Source: a virus. Taken from it: DNA of 30,446 nucleotides. A program made the position numbers and the translations under genes. The number at the start of each line of letters is the position of its first letter. Position 1 is the first letter of the stretch. Below the pieces are notes generated by a model. The model was given only the letters and a program-made list of their open reading frames with translations, made no database searches and had not been told where the DNA came from. The DNA lies in IMG/VR virus record IMGVR_UViG_3300042549_006850, positions 1-30,446 of that record. One strand, written 5' to 3'. Below, in pieces: positions 16,728 through 24,085 of this stretch.

Positions 16728-17369
16728 ATGAGTGAAATACAAATACAACAAGGAGATTCTTTGACACTTTCAATTGTTGTTCCATTGGAAAAAATGGCGC
16801 AGTTGCAAGATTTTTGTTTGTACTCCGACTCATTGCCATTAGCTACATATTCAAAGAATCAATTTTTAGAAACTGAAACAGAAAATATTTTTTTACTTAA
16901 ATTATCAAGTGAAAAAACAATGAGAATGAACGGTAAGCTAAAGCTTTCAATGGCATTTGATTTCTCTGATTTAGGCGTTAAAAAATCAAACAATATTTTT
17001 TACTTAAGTATTTTAAATACACAAAATAAGTTTTCAAATAATTCCACTTCAAATTTAATTCAAGCCATATTGACTTATGATATTATTGAAGATGAAATAG
17101 TTGAAGATGTTATTTTGGCGCAAATTGCAAAAGGTGACAAAGGAGACCAAGGTATTCAAGGCTTAAAAGGTGATAAAGGAGATAAGGGTGATAAGGGTGA
17201 TACAGGAAATCAAGGTGTTGCGGGTATAAATGGAACTAACGGCACAAATGGAACTAACGGACTTTCAGCTTATGAAATAGCAGTTCAAGAAGGTTACGTA
17301 GGAACTCAAAGCCAATGGAACAACGATAATAAAAATAGAACATTCATTAATACATTAATATTAGGATAA
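16728..17369 (+). CDS. Collagen-like tail fibre protein
   Basis: I choose ATG 16728 over the upstream TTG at 16722. The 213-aa protein has an N-terminal beta domain of about 125 residues, a Glu/Ile-rich linker (YDIIEDEIVEDVILAQIAKG), and fourteen perfect Gly-X-Y triplets (GDK, GDQ, GIQ, GLK, GDK... GTN). After the stalk comes LSAYEIAVQEGYVGTQSQW. This is the SAYE(I/L)AV..GFVGT...W motif that commonly follows collagen-like stalks in phage and bacterial proteins. Collagen triplets in phages form trimeric stalks. GDK- and GTN-rich triplets without hydroxyproline are typical of bacterial and phage collagens. Ends in FINTLILG. Confidence 0.75.
   Translation: MSEIQIQQGDSLTLSIVVPLEKMAQLQDFCLYSDSLPLATYSKNQFLETETENIFLLKLSSEKTMRMNGKLKLSMAFDFSDLGVKKSNNIFYLSILNTQNKFSNNSTSNLIQAILTYDIIEDEIVEDVILAQIAKGDKGDQGIQGLKGDKGDKGDKGDTGNQGVAGINGTNGTNGTNGLSAYEIAVQEGYVGTQSQWNNDNKNRTFINTLILG
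17133..17258 (+). repeat. Collagen-type Gly-X-Y coding repeat
   Basis: Fourteen in-frame nine-base triplets of Gly-X-Y form, with near-identical GGTGATAAG and GGAACTAAC units. These tandem units are prone to length change by slippage or recombination, which would alter stalk length. Confidence 0.85.
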
Positions 17370-18946
17370 TGAAAATAAAAATAGACAATTATAATTTCGA
17401 TAAAACATCTAAAACAATTACGTTTACTGATTATGGAACGATTGAATTGAATCGTATTTTAGGGGTTATTAATACAACTACAGGGAATATTATTTACACT
17501 CCGATTGATTCAACTTTGAACGGTACAGTTTCGGGTAATGTTTTGACTTTAGATTACAATACAAGTTCAATGAATAATAGTGATAAATTATTGATTTATT
17601 ACGATAATTCAGTTAATCCATTAACCGCAACAGAATTAAGAGCCGTTCCTCTTCATGTAGTTGTTGACAATCAAATTGATTTAACCACGGTTCAAACAAC
17701 ACTTGCAAATATTTTAACAAAAGTTACCGCAATTGATGTTAATACAGATACAGTTGAAACTAAATTATCTGATATTTTAACAGAAATTGATGCTAACGGA
17801 ACTATTAACCACAATGATTTATTAAGTGTTATTTCTGAATTACAAGGAATTGATGCAAATACAGATGGATTAGAGGCTTCTTTATTGTCAATAATTACAA
17901 ATACAACAGGTAAAGCAACTGAGGCAAAACAAGATACCTTGAATGCTTTGGTGACTCTAATTGAAGGTTACTACAAAGCAGAGGATAGTCCATCTGTTTC
18001 AGGGGATAAAGGTTTACCCCTTTTAGCAATGAGACAACAAGCTGATACTACATCAACAAATACTGATGGTGATTATACGTTATTAAAAATTGATGAAGAA
18101 GGGCGTTTAAAAGTAGCTACAAAACCAGCTTCTTTTACTTTAATATCTTCAAATATCACAGCAAGCGCACAAACTGCGTTTTGTGATACATCAAGAGCAT
18201 CAAACGTAATGATTTCAATGGTTGCAACATCTTTAGTTGGTCATAACGTTACTTTTGAAGGTAGTATTGATTCAACTACAGGTTCAGACGGTAACTGGTT
18301 TGGAATTCAAGCGGTAAGGTCAAATGCAAATACAATTGAAACATCTTCAGGTGTTTTAGCTTCAACTCCTGCTTATGCTTGGGAAGCTTCTGTAAATGGT
18401 CTTTCTTTTATACGAGTTCGAGCAACTGCTCATACGTCAGGAACAGCAACTTGGAAGTTTCAAAGAGGTTCATACGCTACAGAACCAATTCCAGCGATAC
18501 AAACGACAGGAACGCAGGCAGTATCTTTGACAGGAACAACAATTACAGCTATTTCAGCAGGTACGACAGCAATTGGAGACGTTGGATTACAAGCTAGAGC
18601 AAATGCAACAGGCGCTCCAACACCAGTAGCCATAAATTCACCAGCCACTCCAGTGGGTCAAATTATTAAAGCTGGTGCAGGGCGTGTTTTTAGCTTTCAT
18701 TTATCAAACTCAAACGCTTCACCACGTTTCTTAAAGGTTTTCAATGCCACAGCCGTAACAATGGGTACAACTTCGGCGCTTTACGAAATTGAGATTCCAC
18801 CAAATAGAGTGCCTGTTACGGTTTCATTGCCTTTATCTGCTGGTGCAACTACTGGTTTTGCGGTTGCTGTAACTGGTGCAAGGGGATTAACAGACAATAC
18901 AGCAATTACTTTGAACGATGTCACAGGATTTGCTACATTTGCATAA
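17369..18946 (+). CDS. Putative receptor-binding / adsorption protein
   Basis: The 525-aa protein opens with FDKTSKTITFTDYGTIELNR and LDYNTSSMNNSDKLLIYYD, an N-terminal module that recurs in phage adsorption proteins. A helical Thr/Asp-rich stretch (about 90-190) contains LSDILTEIDANGTINHNDLL, ending with the common TKATEAKQDTLN-like repeat (GKATEAKQDTLNALVTLIEG). Then comes a beta domain (about 225-400) with LPLLAMRQQADTTSTNTDGD and WFGIQAVRSNANTIETSSGV. A C-terminal jelly-roll-like domain includes FSFHLSNSNASPRFLKVFNA. Together these suggest a multi-domain tail-tip fibre that recognises the host surface. Which domain binds the receptor is unknown. The start overlaps the previous stop by one base. 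Confidence 0.6.
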   Translation: MKIKIDNYNFDKTSKTITFTDYGTIELNRILGVINTTTGNIIYTPIDSTLNGTVSGNVLTLDYNTSSMNNSDKLLIYYDNSVNPLTATELRAVPLHVVVDNQIDLTTVQTTLANILTKVTAIDVNTDTVETKLSDILTEIDANGTINHNDLLSVISELQGIDANTDGLEASLLSIITNTTGKATEAKQDTLNALVTLIEGYYKAEDSPSVSGDKGLPLLAMRQQADTTSTNTDGDYTLLKIDEEGRLKVATKPASFTLISSNITASAQTAFCDTSRASNVMISMVATSLVGHNVTFEGSIDSTTGSDGNWFGIQAVRSNANTIETSSGVLASTPAYAWEASVNGLSFIRVRATAHTSGTATWKFQRGSYATEPIPAIQTTGTQAVSLTGTTITAISAGTTAIGDVGLQARANATGAPTPVAINSPATPVGQIIKAGAGRVFSFHLSNSNASPRFLKVFNATAVTMGTTSALYEIEIPPNRVPVTVSLPLSAGATTGFAVAVTGARGLTDNTAITLNDVTGFATFA

Positions 18947-18971
18947 ATAGTAACTTTTTAATTTAAATATA

Positions 18972-19412
18972 ATGAACACTTACACAATTATTAACGAGGG
19001 AAATCCGATTATTCCTTATACATTACAAGTAGATTTAGATGTTAATGCGACAGCTCAATATACAGAAACAGTTGCCTATCCAGTTTTAGGAACAGAATTA
19101 AATTATTTCTTTGCTGGTTATGTAGCAAACATTGAAAATACGTTTAAAACACATCCTGATTTTACAACTGTTGATACAGATTTAAACGCCACTTTTGACC
19201 TAACATTAATTGGTGTTAGTCCTGACGATGAAACTAAAAATCTTTATACTTTAAATTACTCATTCGAAGTTAGTGGAGCGGTTGCAACGTTTGAAAAAGA
19301 ATGTCAATCTTCATCAGAAGGCGAAGAATTAGAGGCTTTTTTCAATATTAAAGTTGCAGAAGTTGAATACGATTTCTACCAAGCTAGACCAGCATGGACT
19401 AAAATATCTTAA
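18972..19412 (+). CDS. Unknown small protein of tail/fibre region, 146 aa
   Basis: A 146-aa acidic protein (MNTYTIINEGNPIIPYTLQV..., ending WTKIS) with an alternating pattern compatible with a beta sandwich (LYTLNYSFEVSGAVATFEKE). No family recognised. It follows the adsorption gene by 25 bases and precedes a membrane protein by two bases, so it may be a fibre cap or chaperone. That is only positional inference. Confidence 0.5.
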   Translation: MNTYTIINEGNPIIPYTLQVDLDVNATAQYTETVAYPVLGTELNYFFAGYVANIENTFKTHPDFTTVDTDLNATFDLTLIGVSPDDETKNLYTLNYSFEVSGAVATFEKECQSSSEGEELEAFFNIKVAEVEYDFYQARPAWTKIS

Positions 19413-19414
19413 TA

Positions 19415-19678
19415 ATGCTTAAACTCCCAAATACGCGCTTCAAGTTCATGTCCGTAATTGGGGGTGCGATAATTGGTGTATATTTGTGTATAGTTATCTA
19501 CGGAATTATCCAAGTAAATTATCAGTTCAATCATGGAAAGATACCTATTGAAGAGTTTGAGCGATTAAGTTCGCAGAAAGAAACTAAATTGATCGAAATT
19601 GTAATGATTATTGTATTGTTCTTTTTCCGTGGTCAAAGTAGCAAAATTGAAGAAACAAATAAAAAAGAAGAAGAATGA
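19415..19678 (+). CDS. Small membrane protein, 87 aa
   Basis: Two hydrophobic segments are visible: about residues 13-32 (SVIGGAIIGVYLCIVIYGII) and about 60-71 (IEIVMIIVLFFF), with a charged C-terminus (KIEETNKKEEE). It overlaps the next gene by four bases. It belongs to a run of small membrane proteins before the endolysin genes, so a holin or antiholin function is possible. I do not recognise the family. Confidence 0.55.
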   Translation: MLKLPNTRFKFMSVIGGAIIGVYLCIVIYGIIQVNYQFNHGKIPIEEFERLSSQKETKLIEIVMIIVLFFFRGQSSKIEETNKKEEE

Positions 19679-19953
19679 AAAATTTAAACGTAGAATTTGT
19701 TTGGAATAGTGCGACAATTAAATTGTATTATGAAATTCCAAGCACAGCAAATGATTCAATAGTTCAAACAGCTATTTTAACAGCTTTGAGTGTTTACGGT
19801 GGGAATAGTTATCTAGGATTAAAACACAAGATTGCAAACGACCCGACATGGAATTATTCAGATGCAGTTCCTAGTTCGACAACTGACACGCAAATTTCAA
19901 CAGCTATCACTTCGGGTGTAACAATTATCGGAGGACGTTCAAGAAGAGGTTAA
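19675..19953 (+). CDS. Unknown 92-aa protein
   Basis: Starts MKNLNVEFVWNSATIKLYYE and ends GGRSRRG. It appears soluble, with alternating strand pattern and one Ala/Ser-rich helix (VQTAILTALSVYGGNS). It is placed between two membrane proteins with four-base overlap upstream and a two-base gap downstream. No function visible. Confidence 0.55.
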   Translation: MKNLNVEFVWNSATIKLYYEIPSTANDSIVQTAILTALSVYGGNSYLGLKHKIANDPTWNYSDAVPSSTTDTQISTAITSGVTIIGGRSRRG

Positions 19954-19955
19954 AA

Positions 19956-20300
19956 ATGAACAAAGCAATTCGCATATTTATAGGTTGTTTTTTAGTTGCT
20001 GTTGGAATTAAACTAATCCATGATTTTGGAGTTGTTTACCAATGGTTTAGTGAAAAGCAAGTAGACTATTTGTACGGAGTAAGTAACTCATTGTTTAAAC
20101 TTGCTCCAGCGATTGCTATTTTCATTTTAACTCGAAAGCTGAAAGATATTAGACGTGTTCTAATTCATTTGGCTTTTGTTCTTTATTTAGCTGATTTATT
20201 CGATGAGTTGTTTTTTAATCCTTATTCGTATGGATTTAGCGAATGGTTAACAGCTATTATCTTCTACTTTATTATTAATCGTTATTACAAAGCCAAATGA
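19956..20300 (+). CDS. Membrane protein, 114 aa, candidate lysis-associated
   Basis: Three or four hydrophobic segments are visible, including IFIGCFLVAVGIKLIH, FKLAPAIAIFILT, LIHLAFVLYLADLFDELFF and WLTAIIFYFIIN. It ends with a basic tail (NRYYKAK), and its stop overlaps the next start by four bases. The order of small membrane proteins upstream of a holin-like gene suggests a role in lysis timing. No named family. Confidence 0.5.
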   Translation: MNKAIRIFIGCFLVAVGIKLIHDFGVVYQWFSEKQVDYLYGVSNSLFKLAPAIAIFILTRKLKDIRRVLIHLAFVLYLADLFDELFFNPYSYGFSEWLTAIIFYFIINRYYKAK

Positions 20301-20740
20301 CTAAGTTTGCATTATGTGATTACTATTGTATTATAGAGTTGTATAAGCGTTTAATTTACGTTTTAGACTTACTTACGGATACAAGTTTTCAAGTAGCAAT
20401 GTGGGATTCATTTATTTTATTTATTGACGATGCAAAAAAGGCTGGATTCGATTTTATGCTTTTGATTGCTGGATTAAGTGGTGCTTTATTTAAGAAACCA
20501 ACTAAAAAGAAATCATTTTTAGAGCGTTTTAGAGATGTTTTAGTAGGTGGTGTTACTGCAATGTTCGTTTCTAGTTTATTATGTCAAATAATGCACTTTG
20601 CAACGGCAACTGGAATTGCTTACATAATCGGTAGAATGGGCGAAGAAGCCCCCGACTTAATAATTAGACTTATTCGAAATAAGTTTAAAATAAACCCCAC
20701 AAAGATTAACACTTTCTTTAAAGATTTGTTTAAGAAGTAG
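20297..20740 (+). CDS. Putative holin
   Basis: The 147-aa product has a hydrophobic segment (FDFMLLIAGLSGALF, about residues 52-66), a basic loop (KKPTKKKSFLERFR), and a second membrane region (VLVGGVTAMFVSSLLCQIMH plus ATATGIAYIIG). Then comes GRMGEEAPDLIIRLIRNKF, resembling the conserved end of a holin family similar to LydA (G.MGEE). Holins form holes in the inner membrane that release or activate endolysin. The start at 20297 overlaps the previous gene as ATGA; an internal ATG at 20399 would give a 113-aa protein. It is convergent with the minus cluster, eight bases away. Confidence 0.6.
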   Translation: MTKFALCDYYCIIELYKRLIYVLDLLTDTSFQVAMWDSFILFIDDAKKAGFDFMLLIAGLSGALFKKPTKKKSFLERFRDVLVGGVTAMFVSSLLCQIMHFATATGIAYIIGRMGEEAPDLIIRLIRNKFKINPTKINTFFKDLFKK

Positions 20741-20748
20741 GTTTGTTT

Positions 20749-21024
20749 TTATTTCCAAAACATTAATTTATACTTATACCCATTTGTAACAAATAATTCT
20801 TTTCTATTCATCTTAGGTGGATTTTTAAGTTCAATTGATGGTGTGCTATATCTTTCTTTGTAATATTTTTTACCATACTTACATAGATACCAACGCCAAT
20901 TCGGTAAAATTAGCCAATACCATGAATAAATACGTTTGTTTTTAATCAATGCTTTATGACATAATTTAGCGAAAACATAACAAATCCAATGAGTTGTTTT
21001 TATAGTTTCAATTTTTACAATCAT
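20749..21024 (-). CDS. Unknown 91-aa basic protein (end of minus cluster)
   Basis: Rich in Lys, Tyr and Trp (YSWYWLILPNWRWYLCKYGK) and without a hydrophobic signal. The start overlaps the YopX-like gene by four bases. Its composition is unusual. No family recognised. It is the last gene of the minus-strand cluster, with its stop convergent to the holin-like gene. Confidence 0.5.
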   Translation of the reverse strand: MIVKIETIKTTHWICYVFAKLCHKALIKNKRIYSWYWLILPNWRWYLCKYGKKYYKERYSTPSIELKNPPKMNRKELFVTNGYKYKLMFWK

Positions 21025-21404
21025 TTCTTCTCGTTTTGCTTTTCTCTTAACCTATTATCAAAAATATTTCCGATTACTTCAGAATATATTTCCCAATCAC
21101 AATAACCTAAACCAACATAACTACCTTTTGTGTTAATTTGTCTAGCCATGTATTGACCTTTTCTGTATTCAACAACTTGTTTTATTTTTTTATCTCCAAA
21201 AATTATAATATCCCCTTCAAAAATCCGTCTCCCGTTTTTGTCGTTCAATCCTGTGTATTGAAGTCTAGCAATAATATCGTAGTTTTCAATATCGAATAAA
21301 CCTTTTAATCCGTTTTCTTCGATTTGCTCCAAAGAATAAACTTTGTAATAAATAACTCCAGTATGTTTGTTTTTTATTACGTATTTGAAAATTTTATTTT
21401 CCAT
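21021..21404 (-). CDS. YopX family protein
   Basis: The 127-aa protein carries the YopX signature: LQYTGLNDKNGRRIFEGDII (about residues 48-67), followed by VVEYRKGQYMA and a terminal IYSEVIGNIFDN. YopX proteins are small phage- and plasmid-borne proteins of unknown biochemical role, first named in Bacillus phage SPbeta and frequent in Bacteroidota and Firmicutes phages. It lies two bases after the lipoprotein gene and four bases overlapping the next. It is a likely accessory protein rather than a structural one. Confidence 0.85.
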   Translation of the reverse strand: MENKIFKYVIKNKHTGVIYYKVYSLEQIEENGLKGLFDIENYDIIARLQYTGLNDKNGRRIFEGDIIIFGDKKIKQVVEYRKGQYMARQINTKGSYVGLGYCDWEIYSEVIGNIFDNRLREKQNEKK

Positions 21405-21406
21405 GC

Positions 21407-21709
21407 TTAAATTGTTTTACGAATTGTATACCTAATTGTAATTGTACCGAGTGCAGAGCCTAGCACGGTTGCACCAAGGTCTTTGTAATTGAATTGTCCT
21501 TTCACTCGATAGTCATACAATTCCTTAGCAGTTCCAACGACTAAGCCTGTACCAATTCCGATACTGATGTTAACGATTGGTTTCTGTTTGTTGGTTACTG
21601 CTGAACTCGTCGCCCCGATTACATACCCCACGCCAAAATGCGCCACCTTGTCCACTTGCTGACCCTTGCAACTAAGCGAAAGGAATAAAAAGATAATTAG
21701 TGTTTTCAT
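21407..21709 (-). CDS. Putative YfiM/DUF2279-like lipoprotein
   Basis: The 100-aa protein begins with a short basic N-terminus and a hydrophobic core, then SLSCKGQQ, fitting either a lipoprotein signal (Cys about 14) or an exported signal. The mature part contains DKVAHFGVGYVIGATSSAVT, then IGIGTGLVVGTAKELYDYRV and DLGATVLGSALGTI. This D+.HF..G..I....GL..G..KE.YD pattern is known from DUF2279/YfiM-like envelope proteins and from phages and chromosomes of Bacteroidota. Function is uncertain. Proximity to lysis genes allows a spanin-like role but there is no direct evidence. Confidence 0.6.
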   Translation of the reverse strand: MKTLIIFLFLSLSCKGQQVDKVAHFGVGYVIGATSSAVTNKQKPIVNISIGIGTGLVVGTAKELYDYRVKGQFNYKDLGATVLGSALGTITIRYTIRKTI

Positions 21710-21894
21710 TACTCTAATTCGTTTGTAATTTTAATTAAATCACTTTCTGTCATTTCTTCTTTTTCAAGAATTAAACCTATTGCTAATGCTTGCCACATAT
21801 TAACTTGACATTCGTGTTTCATTTCTTTTTTATGCTTTGATTTTAAACTCATTTTAAAAGTTGCTGATTTATTTTTTTCTTCTTTATTTTCCAT
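21709..21894 (-). CDS. Unknown 61-aa charged protein
   Basis: I choose the ATG at 21894, four bases after the upstream stop, over the ATG at 21921, which would overlap that gene. The product begins MENKEEKNKSATFKMSLKSK and ends MTESDLIKITNELE. It is lysine- and glutamate-rich, so it may be a small regulatory or ribbon-helix-helix-like protein, but no signature is clear. The stop is fused with the next start (TAATG). Confidence 0.5.
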   Translation of the reverse strand: MENKEEKNKSATFKMSLKSKHKKEMKHECQVNMWQALAIGLILEKEEMTESDLIKITNELE

Positions 21895-21898
21895 AACG

Positions 21899-22120
21899 TT
21901 AATTTTTAAGTATTCCATCAAGCTGGTCGAGGGTGATTTCTGTTAAACCGTCTTTATCGTCGTGTGTAAACCAGTCTTTACAGTATCTATCATAAGATAG
22001 AAATGAACAATGAGAATCAAACTCTTCAAAATCTATCTTCTCCCCGTGTTTCTCTAGCAACTCCTTAGCCCTCTGTAACATCTCATCGTCTATATGGACG
22101 CAAATATCGTGCTTGTTCAT
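21899..22120 (-). CDS. Unknown 73-aa acidic protein
   Basis: Begins MNKHDICVHIDDEMLQRAKE and ends LDQLDGILKN, with a His/Cys/Asp-rich middle (FDSHCSFLSYDRYCKDWFTH). Acidic, small and soluble. It overlaps the upstream gene by four bases. No family recognised. Such small acidic phage proteins often act as inhibitors of host factors, but this is only a possibility. Confidence 0.5.
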   Translation of the reverse strand: MNKHDICVHIDDEMLQRAKELLEKHGEKIDFEEFDSHCSFLSYDRYCKDWFTHDDKDGLTEITLDQLDGILKN

Positions 22121-22557
22121 TTTATTGTGTAATATTTATTTATAATCTCTATTGACTTATTTAAGTTTTCAAAACCTATTAAACCTAATAATTCTAATCG
22201 GAATTTCTCAAAGTTATTTAAGTCAGTGCCTTTTGAATACAATTCAAAGTTAATAGGATAAAAATCTTCACTACAATCATTTTCACATAAATAACCTCCG
22301 AAAGTTTCGCATAAGTATCTCATTATTTCAATAGCTTGTTCGTTGTGTGATAAAGAACACCAAATGCCTGAAATGCCATTATCTTTTTCGCAAGTATTTG
22401 TATAACTTACAGCCATTGAACGACCTGAAAAATAAAAATAAAAGAATTGAGGCATAGGGTTTTGAACTTCTACTTCTCCGTATTTTAATGATAAAGTTTT
22501 TTTTAACTCATCGATAGTAATTCCTTTTCTAAGAATTGCTTTTGTATCTACTCCCAT
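22117..22557 (-). CDS. Unknown 146-aa protein, head of minus operon
   Basis: Begins MGVDTKAILRKGITIDELKK. It has an alpha/beta feel with FFYFYFSGRSMAVSYTNTCE and GYLCENDCSEDFYPINFELY. No family that I can name. The fold could resemble immunity-type or small phage accessory proteins, but nothing firm. It overlaps the next gene by four bases. It is the first gene after the possible -7 box at 22580-22587. Confidence 0.5.
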   Translation of the reverse strand: MGVDTKAILRKGITIDELKKTLSLKYGEVEVQNPMPQFFYFYFSGRSMAVSYTNTCEKDNGISGIWCSLSHNEQAIEIMRYLCETFGGYLCENDCSEDFYPINFELYSKGTDLNNFEKFRLELLGLIGFENLNKSIEIINKYYTIK

Positions 22558-22579
22558 AATTACTTGTTTTAAATTTCTT

Positions 22580-22587
22580 CAAATCTA
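22580..22587 (-). promoter_or_regulatory. Possible -7 box for the minus-strand operon
   Basis: On the minus strand TAGATTTG matches TAnnTTTG, 23-30 bases upstream of the operon's first ATG at 22557. No good -33 TTTG is at the right distance. Confidence 0.35.
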
Positions 22588-22634
22588 CATCTAATCCCTT
22601 CAAGTTTTCCTAAATTGTGGCGAATGGTCGGATT

Positions 22635-22856
22635 TCATGATAAGCGGATATAAAGATAAAACCCTAATACAATATAGAAACAAATAGCATTAATTTTAAA
22701 TATCTTGTAATTATGGTTTATAAAATTTTCACCTTCATTTTCACTCAATCCTTTACTATACATTTTAATAGCAAATAATATAAGAAAAATAAAATTAGGA
22801 ATAACAACTAGTGCTATTAATATATTATCTAATAGTTCAATTATTTTTGATTTCAT
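22635..22856 (-). CDS. Small membrane protein, 73 aa
   Basis: I use the ATG at 22856 rather than a TTG at 22880. Two hydrophobic segments (about 11-31: NILIALVVIPNFIFLILFAI; about 54-70: INAICFYIVLGFYLYI) are separated by a charged loop (SKGLSENEGENF). It is placed between the lysis-like hydrolase gene and the unknown cluster, diverging from the hydrolase. Superinfection exclusion, antiholin or unrelated membrane roles are all possible. Confidence 0.5.
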   Translation of the reverse strand: MKSKIIELLDNILIALVVIPNFIFLILFAIKMYSKGLSENEGENFINHNYKIFKINAICFYIVLGFYLYIRLS

Positions 22857-22860
22857 ACTC

Positions 22861-22895
22861 TTTGTTTTAAGTTTTTCCAAAAGTACGTATATTTG
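22861..22895 (+). promoter_or_regulatory. Bacteroidota-type promoter of the endolysin operon
   Basis: TTTG at 22861-22864 and TATATTTG at 22888-22895 are 23 bases apart, at the long end of the accepted spacing. Transcription would start near 22902, leaving a leader of about ten bases before the ATG at 22911. Confidence 0.5.
22878..22885 (-). promoter_or_regulatory. Possible -7 box for the 73-aa membrane protein
   Basis: TACTTTTG on the minus strand matches TAnnTTTG 22-29 bases upstream of the ATG at 22856. No well-spaced -33 was found. It overlaps the divergent plus-strand promoter at 22861-22895. Confidence 0.3.
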
Positions 22896-22910
22896 AGCAA
22901 ATTAAGAAAT

Positions 22911-23549
22911 ATGGCAAAGAAAAAATTATTGGAGGTCATTGAAGACATGACTTCATTCGGAATTGAAAATGGTATTTTGAAAGGTAGACCAGTTCTAAAC
23001 AAATTACTTTTCGAACTCGACAAACATTTGGAAGAGCAACTTATTCCACCTTCTCCTGAAAAATTAGATTCGTGGCGTAAATTAGGCGACTGTGCGATAC
23101 TTCATTGTTCAGGTAGTGGAATTGTACCAAAATTGATTAAAGGCGTAACAGGAAGTAAATATTCACATACTGCTATCTTTAAATTGATTCAGGGCGTGCC
23201 TATGATTATCGACTCACAAATCGATGGAACTAAAATTCGTTCATTTGCTAAATGGATTGAAAAGTATAACTACAATTTCACGGCAACAGATGGAACAGGT
23301 ATAATTGACATGAAGGAAGTAAACGAGCATATTGGTTCGAAATACGATTTTCGTTCATTGCTTATTAGACAACCTTTGAAGCTAATCACAAGCAAATGGA
23401 TTAAGGACAACGAAAGCAACAAGCGTTTATATTGTTCTGAGTTCGTAGCAACTTGTATGCACCTACCGAACGCAAAAGAACTTTCTCCAAAAGAATTGAG
23501 AAAATTATGTTCTACACACAAAGTACTTTTAGAGTTATGGGAAAATTAA
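22911..23549 (+). CDS. Permuted NlpC/P60-like (YiiX-type) hydrolase
   Basis: The start is ATG 22911, downstream of the promoter -7 box; the longer TTG start at 22893 lies inside that box. The 212-aa protein has the permuted papain-like order. SKYSHTAIF holds the likely catalytic His (about residue 86), KYDFRSLLIRQP comes next, and YCSEFVATCM holds the likely nucleophile Cys (about 175). Members such as YiiX/YebB/LRAT-like enzymes cleave amide bonds in peptides, lipids or cell-wall crosslinks. Location directly before an M15 peptidase suggests cell-wall or envelope degradation, but the substrate is not shown. The 13-base overlap with the next gene suggests coupling. Confidence 0.7.
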   Translation: MAKKKLLEVIEDMTSFGIENGILKGRPVLNKLLFELDKHLEEQLIPPSPEKLDSWRKLGDCAILHCSGSGIVPKLIKGVTGSKYSHTAIFKLIQGVPMIIDSQIDGTKIRSFAKWIEKYNYNFTATDGTGIIDMKEVNEHIGSKYDFRSLLIRQPLKLITSKWIKDNESNKRLYCSEFVATCMHLPNAKELSPKELRKLCSTHKVLLELWEN

Positions 23550-24007
23550 TCACAACACAAGAAGCTATTAAACGCTTCGGCGCTCCAAATGAAAAAGGAA
23601 CGTATTTAAAAACTATCAATTTGCCTTATCCGATGCGTATTGCTTGGGATTTGGATGTAAGTGTTAATAAGATTCGATGTCATAAAGATGTTGCTCAAAA
23701 CTTCTTAAATGTGTTCAATGACTTATTAGCGCATTATGGTTATGATAAAATAAAAGAGCTTGGTATCGATTTATTTGGCGGTTGTTTTAATTTTCGTAAA
23801 ATGCGTGGCGGTTCTTCATGGTCAACTCATTCGTGGGGAATTGCTATTGATTTAGACCCAGCTCGAAATAAGTTAAAAGAAACGAAAAGAACGGCACGCT
23901 TTGCACGTCCTGAATATAAACCAATGATTGATATTTTTTATAAGCATGGTTTTATATCACTAGGAGTTGAAAAAGATTTTGACTGGATGCACTTTCAAAT
24001 TCAATAA
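23537..24007 (+). CDS. M15-type peptidase endolysin
   Basis: I choose the ATG at 23537; a farther in-frame ATG at 23453 lies deep in the upstream gene. The 156-aa protein matches the Peptidase_M15 (VanY/DacB/L-Ala-D-Glu peptidase) family: STHSWGIAIDLDPARN carries the zinc ligands His98 and Asp105, and DWMHFQIQ carries His152 at the extreme C-terminus. The upstream GGCFNFRKMRGGSSW is also typical. No signal peptide is visible, so release via the holin is expected. It is the most probable peptidoglycan-cleaving endolysin of this phage and is followed by a terminator. Confidence 0.8.
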   Translation: MGKLITTQEAIKRFGAPNEKGTYLKTINLPYPMRIAWDLDVSVNKIRCHKDVAQNFLNVFNDLLAHYGYDKIKELGIDLFGGCFNFRKMRGGSSWSTHSWGIAIDLDPARNKLKETKRTARFARPEYKPMIDIFYKHGFISLGVEKDFDWMHFQIQ

Positions 24008-24035
24008 TTAGTATCTTTGCATAGTTTATATTTCT

Positions 24036-24054
24036 AAGCCCGCCAAGGCTTTTT
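24036..24054 (+). terminator. Terminator of the lysis operon
   Basis: Stem AAGCC/GGCTT (24036-24040 with 24047-24051) with a six-base loop CGCCAA and a T run follows the endolysin stop by 28 bases. A -7-like TATCTTTG lies at 24012-24019 but its own -33 is not seen. Confidence 0.65.
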
Positions 24055-24085
24055 CATATTACTTTGTTTTAAGATAGGTACAATT

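Noticed and set aside
17133-17258. Tandem repeat as a CRISPR array
   Set aside because: The units are contiguous nine-base codons for Gly-X-Y, without spacers, inside a fibre gene.
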